From Amoebophrya sp. AT5.2 (lineage: Eukaryota; Sar; Dinophyceae; Syndiniales; Amoebophryaceae), in assembly GCA_005223375.1 (NCBI GenBank), contig RXOD01006017.1:1-11602 (forward strand): DNA of 11,602 nt. The letters are read 5' to 3'. Below, piece by piece: positions 7,259 through 11,602 of the stretch. Position 1 is the first letter of the stretch. Each line of letters begins with the position of its first letter. A program made the translations under genes and the position numbers. The notes under the pieces were generated by a model. The model was not told the DNA's origin. It was given only the letters and a program-made list of their open reading frames with translations, and did no database searches.

Positions 7259-8444
7259 TTATCACACTATTTACCAACTCCGAGATTCCGGCGCAAAATC
7301 CGAAAACGGAATGGACGTTGCCAAACGACAAGGCGTTCATCATTCCGTATCGAAATTCGCTGCCTGATGGACTCCAGACCTGAAAGAGATTTCTTTCAGG
7401 CTGGGCCACCGCCAGCTGAAAATATGCCTGAAACATATCCAGCTTGCCGCACGTAGGCACAAAACTGTGGCCGTTGAACTCTATCTTGTTCTTGGGCATA
7501 GTCGTCGCATCCTTCCATTGCATTCTCTGCCCCTTTTTGAGCTGGGCGGCTTTGCGCCCCGCGTCGAGGGATCGGGTTACATCTTGTTTCGTCTGCAAAA
7601 TTGTATCGAGGTAAGTCGGGTTCATGCATGCGAAAGATAAATCTACGACCGTATCCGTACCCGGTAAGACCAAGTGTTCGCCTATCGGCGAACACAAATC
7701 ATTCCTTCGGCGCTCGTTTGCTATCGGCCTCACCTTGGTGAACTCCTGTAGCTCGTCGCTCCAACGCTGTCCCAGGCCGAAAAACGGAAACACCCACGCG
7801 CCTGTGGGAATTTCGTCTTTTGGGACTTCGGTAGCCAGCGGCCCGCTCATTAGCTTGCGTATCGATGCGTAGCAGCGCTCCATGGTGGTTTCGGTTTCGA
7901 AGCTGTTCGGTGTTTCCTTCAGCACCGTCTTGGCGTCGATTTCGCAGAGACGCGCTTGCAGAGACGCGCGCGCGACGTGCAGCTGCTGCCTCTCGATCGT
8001 AGATAGCGGCTTGGCTCCGGGCCACGACCCGCACTTCGGGGCGGGCCCCTCAACGGGGAACCCGGTATTTACGAATCCCGCCGGCCCGTACAGCCTGGCG
8101 CGTTCTTCCTGCGTCAGGTACCCGGCGGCCGCGGCTAGCTCTTCGAAGAGCATCGCACTCATCCGCTTCGTGCCAAACTCGCCGTCGTAGTTGATGTAAA
8201 AACTGCTGACGTTGAACGCGTTCAATTTTTGTAGTTCGAGGTACTCGATGTCCTCCATCATGTCCTCGATTTGCTCGCGGCGTTTCTCCCATTTCGACAG
8301 GACTGCGTCGAGGCGTGCGTCTTCGGCCGCTTCGGCTGCTGCTTTGTTTGCTGCGCGCACTTTTTCCACTGCGCCACGCCTGCTTCTGTCGCTCGCCGGC
8401 GCCGGCATCGCGAGGCACGCGAGAAAGAAAAGTTTCCACTTCAT
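7215..8444 (-). CDS. Reverse transcriptase N-terminal part (fingers and palm, motifs 1 to B)
   Basis: The 409-residue frame starts at ATG 8444-8442; an in-frame TGA at 8480-8478 lies above it. The first 23 residues resemble a signal peptide (MKWKLFFLACLAMPAPASDR), then a charged Ala-rich helix. RT motifs begin at TKVRPIANERR (Arg239), then KLDMFQAYFQLAV with the motif A catalytic Asp336, and FRYGMMNALSFGN as motif B (around 365-376). The frame ends with TGA at 7217-7215, before motif C is read. The expected YIDD is encoded at the same place in the +1 frame. The polymerase is therefore split between two frames over 7258-7217. Confidence 0.87.
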   Translation of the reverse strand: MKWKLFFLACLAMPAPASDRSRRGAVEKVRAANKAAAEAAEDARLDAVLSKWEKRREQIEDMMEDIEYLELQKLNAFNVSSFYINYDGEFGTKRMSAMLFEELAAAAGYLTQEERARLYGPAGFVNTGFPVEGPAPKCGSWPGAKPLSTIERQQLHVARASLQARLCEIDAKTVLKETPNSFETETTMERCYASIRKLMSGPLATEVPKDEIPTGAWVFPFFGLGQRWSDELQEFTKVRPIANERRRNDLCSPIGEHLVLPGTDTVVDLSFACMNPTYLDTILQTKQDVTRSLDAGRKAAQLKKGQRMQWKDATTMPKNKIEFNGHSFVPTCGKLDMFQAYFQLAVAQPERNLFQVWSPSGSEFRYGMMNALSFGNVHSVFGFCAGISELVNSVINETLQIHTVCSLYR

Positions 8445-8499
8445 ATTGTACTTGTCATTTTGTATTGTAGTAGCGTCTCATACATTGGCGATGCTGTAA

Positions 8500-8766
8500 C
8501 TATCGGTCATCCTGTGCTGGTGCTTGTGAAAAAGTATCTAGAGCTAACAAGGCAGCGCTCCTGAGCAAACTGCTTCTCTCGGGCTCTTGCCTCATGTCGC
8601 TCGTTCTAACCCTCCTCCTAGACATGTCCTTGCTCGTGGTGTCGAGCCGAACGCGCCTTGCTTCATCAGCCGCAGCTTTTGGTGACTGCGCCGCCGTTGC
8701 GGCCATCGCAACCGCTTGTTTGCGCTTTTTTCTTTTGAGGCGTGTTTTTTGATCTGTTTTCGACAT
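8500..8766 (-). CDS. Small basic ORF, doubtful
   Basis: This 88-residue frame runs from ATG 8766-8764 to TAG 8502-8500. Its N-terminus is very basic (KTRLKRKKRKQ, like a nuclear-localisation signal), followed by an Ala-rich and Arg-rich stretch. It matches no family known to me. It could be a small accessory protein, an upstream piece of the RT protein reached by splicing, or chance. Its frame differs from that of the RT. Confidence 0.25.
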   Translation of the reverse strand: MSKTDQKTRLKRKKRKQAVAMAATAAQSPKAAADEARRVRLDTTSKDMSRRRVRTSDMRQEPERSSLLRSAALLALDTFSQAPAQDDR

Positions 8767-8944
8767 TGGGAGTGTCCTTTTTAGCTTCTATTCTACAGCT
8801 TTCTCTTCACGTCGGGTCGTGGTCGTACTCTACAGCTGGGCTCGGGTAATGCGACGGGACTCTGTTAACCGCCTGGGTACTGCCTGTAAATGTTGAACAA
8901 GAAAAATAAATAATGAAAAGAAAGAAATCGCTGATCTTTGTGAT

Positions 8945-8970
8945 AAAAAGGGGTGGCCACTACCACCCCT
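8945..8970 (-). terminator. Stem-loop followed by T5 between gag and pol
   Basis: On the minus strand AGGGGTGG (8970-8963), a six-base loop and CCACCCCT (8956-8949) form a perfect 8-bp GC-rich stem. A run of five T (8949-8945) overlaps its last base. It resembles a hairpin terminator or an RNA processing or histone-type 3' stem-loop, though it lacks the histone consensus. It begins 76 bases after the zinc-finger frame's stop. The function is inferred from position only. Confidence 0.4.
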
Positions 8971-9046
8971 GAGACGGAACTTCGGTTCTCTGTAATAAAC
9001 TGACTTTTAATAAAAAACCAACATCAATTCGTGGCCAGTGGGCCCT

Positions 9047-9301
9047 CTACCATCTCGCCGGCTTGCTGTGGTCCTTAAAGAATTGATCGGACCTAGTATG
9101 CCCTGGGTCGCGCTCGCATTCCCCGCCGTTCTTAACAGCGATACATTCAACAAGCCCGCCCCGGTTGTTCTTGAACCCTGCACATTTGCAGATGTGAAAA
9201 AAACAGCATTCCTGCGTCTTGCTCTTCAGATCTTCCAGAGAAATATCGTAAGTTTCCACGTACTTTTCGCGCATAGCCTGGATGAACAGCCTGACCTGGC
9301 T
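9047..9301 (-). CDS. Cys/His zinc-finger-like tail of gag (+1 frame)
   Basis: The frame is open from 9301 to TAG 9049-9047 and overlaps the end of the main gag frame. Its 84 residues hold ECCFFHICKCAG, then VECIAVKNGGECERDPGH, giving spaced Cys and His residues (C33, C38, C40, C53, C62, H68) of a CCCH-like pattern. This would suit a nucleic-acid-binding gag terminus. It has no ATG before residue 10 and would be reached by a +1 shift after KKGDLKPG of the main frame. The main-frame alternative (YARKVRGNLRYFSGRSEEQD, ending at 9147) has no comparable motif. Confidence 0.55.
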   Translation of the reverse strand, partial: SQVRLFIQAMREKYVETYDISLEDLKSKTQECCFFHICKCAGFKNNRGGLVECIAVKNGGECERDPGHTRSDQFFKDHSKPARW

Positions 9302-11600
9302 TCAGGTCGCCTTTCTTCCCGCCGGGCTCTCCCTTACGCTGACGCTTCAGGTCAGGTTCGTCGGTGTTCCCCGGCTCGCCCTTGCGTTTGTTGCCCGGCT
9401 CGCCTAGGCCCTTTCCTCCTTTCGGATTCTTGCCAGGGGCGCCTCCGCCTAGGCCCGCGGTAGCATCGGGCTGGGGGATGTGCGTGGCGCCACCTCCTCC
9501 TCCCTGCAGCCCCTTGCCAACGTTTGCTGTGGCCGCTGCTGCAGCTTTCCGTTTGTTTTCCTGCTCCCTCTTGTTCTGGGTGGTTTTAGCGTTGTCCAAG
9601 TCGATCCGCTCCTTGGACGGACCGGGGAGGACAGCGATCATGGACAGCCACGCCTGCGTCAGAGCCGCTGGCGCGAAGATCCGTTCGGTCGGCGGCTTTT
9701 CCTGCAACCGCAGGTACCAGAAGATGAGGTGTAAAATGCACGTCGCCCTGTCCTTCTTGACGAAGGAAGAAGTAGCGTGGCTGTCGTACGCCTTGCAAAG
9801 CCGGCCCAGCTCGCGGTAAAATGCAAGAGTCTGCCTCTCCGACGCTCTGCCCAGCTTGCCGACACGATGGGTGGTGTACATCAGGATGGCGCGCATGTTG
9901 AATTCTTGGGTCAGCTTGCGTGCTTGTTTCATGTCAACGGCTGCTGGGTCTGGGTGCTCGGTACCCATGATCGCCTCGACGTCCTTGAGTGTCAGTTCGA
10001 AAGCGTTGCGGAGTCTCGCGTACTCGTTTCTCGTTTTGCAGCCCAACAGGGTGGCGAGGTCCTGGTCATCGACTACTGCGCGTTTCACCAGGAGCTCCCA
10101 TACGCGGACGAGGGCGTCCATGTCGGAGAACCCGACTGGTTTGTAGATATGTCCCAGCTTCGGAACGTCGCCTCCAGCTGCTACGACGTCGACTGCTGTC
10201 CGCCTGTTCGCTTTGGATGTTTTCTTGTTGAACGTCAAAATCATGACCATCTCGCGGAAGAGACGGAAATGCTTCCCGTTGTCTCCCTTGTCGATCATCT
10301 GAGTGGCGATATCGACCGTCGTCCGCAAATGTAAACCGTAGAACAAATCGGACCCGCCGAACTCGTGCGGTACACAGGAACCACCCATCGCGAGTTTCTG
10401 TGCAGACATCTCCGCGACGTAGTCTGTGAAGTAGCTCGCTCCCTGCCTCATCGGGCGCGGGTTGAGCACGCGCGTTTCGTTGTTGTTTCTCTGCAGATCC
10501 GTCGGCGCTGTCGTGACGGACTCGAGCAGAGAGTCCGGAATTTTCTGTTCTTCATAGTACGGACCCTTCTCGGCGCCCTGTCGTGGGACTTCGATGTACT
10601 GCTGCAGGCTGGCTGCGGTGTGTAGATCGGCTTCGACTTCGATTCCTTTCGGGTTGCGGAGCGTCACGATCTTGGAGATTTTGTCCTCGGCCGGCTTCTT
10701 ACCGGTGACGTCCGGTGCTTCGGAGTATAGGTTGTTTGCGGTGAATGCATTCATAGCGAAATTTTGCCCTGCGTCTGGGTGTAGGCTGGCTACCCGCAAC
10801 CGCGACTGGTTCGCCGCCTTCTCGCACTCGGCTAGCTCTTTGTAAGCTGCTTCTTCCGCGATGAGGATCTCGCGCTGCTCTTCCGCACGCTTGAGACGCT
10901 CTCTCGCTGCTTCGATGCTACTGGTGTTGCCAGTAGTAGGTGCTTTCGCTGCAGGGATTCCACCAAAACCTGGAATGAGCATCTCACTGAGGCCAGGAAT
11001 GTTCGCAAATCCGGGCACGGCCGCTACTGGACTCGGTGCAAACCCCGTCACCACGTGGCTCTGACCTGCTCCTAGCTGCGCACCCTGCTGCAGCAGCGCG
11101 GCTGCGTTCGCATGCTCTGCGCGCTGCTGCGCCATCGCGGCTGCTTGCAGCTGCGCCTGCTGTGCCGCCGCCTCAGCCTTCCGCGCTTCCTGCTGGATCG
11201 CGACCTCGGTTTTGAGTGTTTCGGCTTCGGCTTTGGCTTGTTCTGTCAGTTGTTTGATACGCGCTTCTTGTACTTTGCGCTGCTTCTCGTTCTCTGCCTC
11301 CTGTGCGTCGATCGCGTCCTGAATTTCCTGGGCGGCGAGCTGCTGGCCTTGCAGGTCCGCGGCCTGCGCCTGCATCTCGTCGTGTTGTGTCTGGATCTGC
11401 TGCTGTTGCGCGGCGATCTGTGCCTGCAGTCCCGCCAGCATCTGCTGGAAGGCTGGATCTATTTGCTGCGGTTGTTGCGGCGCCACCACCGCTGGCGAAG
11501 ACGCTGTGTTGGGAGGCTGCTGCGCTCCCCCTTGCTGCAGGCTGCTCCCTGGAGACGAAGCTGCGACGAGAGGCGGCTGCTGTCCCCCTCCCGGCTGCGC
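9147..11600 (-). CDS. Gag-like protein of the retrotransposon (5' end beyond the window)
   Basis: A single open frame of 817 residues runs from the window edge to TGA 9149-9147; no stop is met upstream, so the start is off the edge. The order is: a Pro/Gln/Ser-rich N-terminus; a Gln/Ala-rich predicted coiled coil (about residues 45-175, e.g. QMLAGLQAQIAAQQQQIQTQ); a Gly/Pro region; a second charged helix (about 230-275, ARERLKRAEEQREILIAEEA); a mostly helical middle that may be the capsid-like part; and a strongly basic Gly-rich tail with repeated KGEPG units (about 735-785). No known domain is recognised. The role as structural and RNA-binding protein is inferred from its position upstream of RT, the coiled coil and the basic tail. 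The final 40 residues are probably out of frame compared with the zinc-finger reading. Confidence 0.72.
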   Translation of the reverse strand, partial: AQPGGGQQPPLVAASSPGSSLQQGGAQQPPNTASSPAVVAPQQPQQIDPAFQQMLAGLQAQIAAQQQQIQTQHDEMQAQAADLQGQQLAAQEIQDAIDAQEAENEKQRKVQEARIKQLTEQAKAEAETLKTEVAIQQEARKAEAAAQQAQLQAAAMAQQRAEHANAAALLQQGAQLGAGQSHVVTGFAPSPVAAVPGFANIPGLSEMLIPGFGGIPAAKAPTTGNTSSIEAARERLKRAEEQREILIAEEAAYKELAECEKAANQSRLRVASLHPDAGQNFAMNAFTANNLYSEAPDVTGKKPAEDKISKIVTLRNPKGIEVEADLHTAASLQQYIEVPRQGAEKGPYYEEQKIPDSLLESVTTAPTDLQRNNNETRVLNPRPMRQGASYFTDYVAEMSAQKLAMGGSCVPHEFGGSDLFYGLHLRTTVDIATQMIDKGDNGKHFRLFREMVMILTFNKKTSKANRRTAVDVVAAGGDVPKLGHIYKPVGFSDMDALVRVWELLVKRAVVDDQDLATLLGCKTRNEYARLRNAFELTLKDVEAIMGTEHPDPAAVDMKQARKLTQEFNMRAILMYTTHRVGKLGRASERQTLAFYRELGRLCKAYDSHATSSFVKKDRATCILHLIFWYLRLQEKPPTERIFAPAALTQAWLSMIAVLPGPSKERIDLDNAKTTQNKREQENKRKAAAAATANVGKGLQGGGGGATHIPQPDATAGLGGGAPGKNPKGGKGLGEPGNKRKGEPGNTDEPDLKRQRKGEPGGKKGDLKPGQAVHPGYARKVRGNLRYFSGRSEEQDAGMLFFSHLQMCRVQEQPGRAC

Positions 11601-11602
11601 AC

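Larger units (their letters stand above)
8445..9046 (-). other. Spacer between the gag-like and RT reading frames
   Basis: The 602 bases hold a stem-loop with a T tract (8945-8970), an acceptor-like pyrimidine tract ending in TTTACAG (8890-8884) and a short basic ORF (8766-8500). The stretch around 8890-9030 is clearly more AT-rich than the flanking ORFs. It is the likely site of the signals that separate gag and pol expression. Confidence 0.5.
3680..11602 (-). mobile_element. YR retrotransposon (DIRS/Ngaro/PAT type), 5' end beyond the window
   Basis: One coherent element reads right to left: gag-like ORF, RT, RNase H, tyrosine recombinase and a terminal B1-A2-B2 block. RT, RNase H and a tyrosine recombinase without an integrase is the defining set of YR retrotransposons. 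Direct B repeats around an A segment match the split-repeat termini of Ngaro/PAT-like members, in which the A copy is repeated at the other end. No methyltransferase domain, which DIRS proper carries after RNase H, was recognised. The left border at 3680 is where B2 similarity stops. The A1 repeat and the start of gag are off the right edge. Confidence 0.85.

Noticed and set aside
7215..7261. A short intron to explain the RT frame change
   Set aside because: GT-AG pairs tested here either have the wrong length modulo three or shorten the motif B to C spacing well below that of the family.

Overview
The window looks like nuclear DNA of a single-celled eukaryote. Coding stretches are interrupted by introns with recognisable splice borders, there are no bacterial operons or ribosome-binding sites, and one gene is a secreted/lysosomal cathepsin C (dipeptidyl peptidase I). 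All genes that can be supported lie on the minus strand. Two introns have repeat-bounded, 'introner'-like structure. Together with the cathepsin C this fits an alveolate such as a dinoflagellate relative, but that placement is a guess.

Left part (1-2184): the 5' portion of a cathepsin C-like gene. Exon 1 (2184-1826) encodes a signal peptide and the start of the exclusion domain. A 364-nt intron follows. Exon 2 (1461 to about 207) encodes the rest of the exclusion domain, an unusually long low-complexity linker and the start of the papain-fold domain with its catalytic Cys. The exons carrying the catalytic His and Asn lie beyond the left edge. Bases 2185-2842 show no gene. Bases 2843-3679 hold a probable hypothetical host gene, split by a segment with perfect 16-bp inverted repeats. 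Its reading frame is open right up to the border of the mobile element, so the element probably interrupted it.

Right part (3680 to beyond 11602): most of a tyrosine-recombinase (YR) retrotransposon of DIRS/Ngaro/PAT type, read right to left. The order is a gag-like ORF with a coiled coil and a basic tail, followed in the +1 frame by a Cys/His zinc-finger-like tail (11600-9047); a 600-base spacer with a strong hairpin; reverse transcriptase (8444-7215, then +1 frame); RNase H (to 6161); tyrosine recombinase (6085-4925); a noncoding stretch; and a B1-A2-B2 terminal block. B1 and B2 are 283-bp direct repeats that differ at two positions, around a 200-bp A2 segment. This matches the split direct repeats of YR retrotransposons; the matching A1 copy should lie beyond the right edge. 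The B1/A2 junction sits in a dyad that is a good candidate for the recombinase site.

The gag-like protein would package the RNA, RT/RNase H would make the DNA copy, and the YR would integrate a circular intermediate. No integrase, protease or methyltransferase domain was recognised. The copy looks young by its repeats, yet its ORFs are broken by two shifts in the same +1 direction and by a pair of TGA codons that a candidate 87-nt intron would remove. Whether these are programmed expression steps or damage is the main open question.
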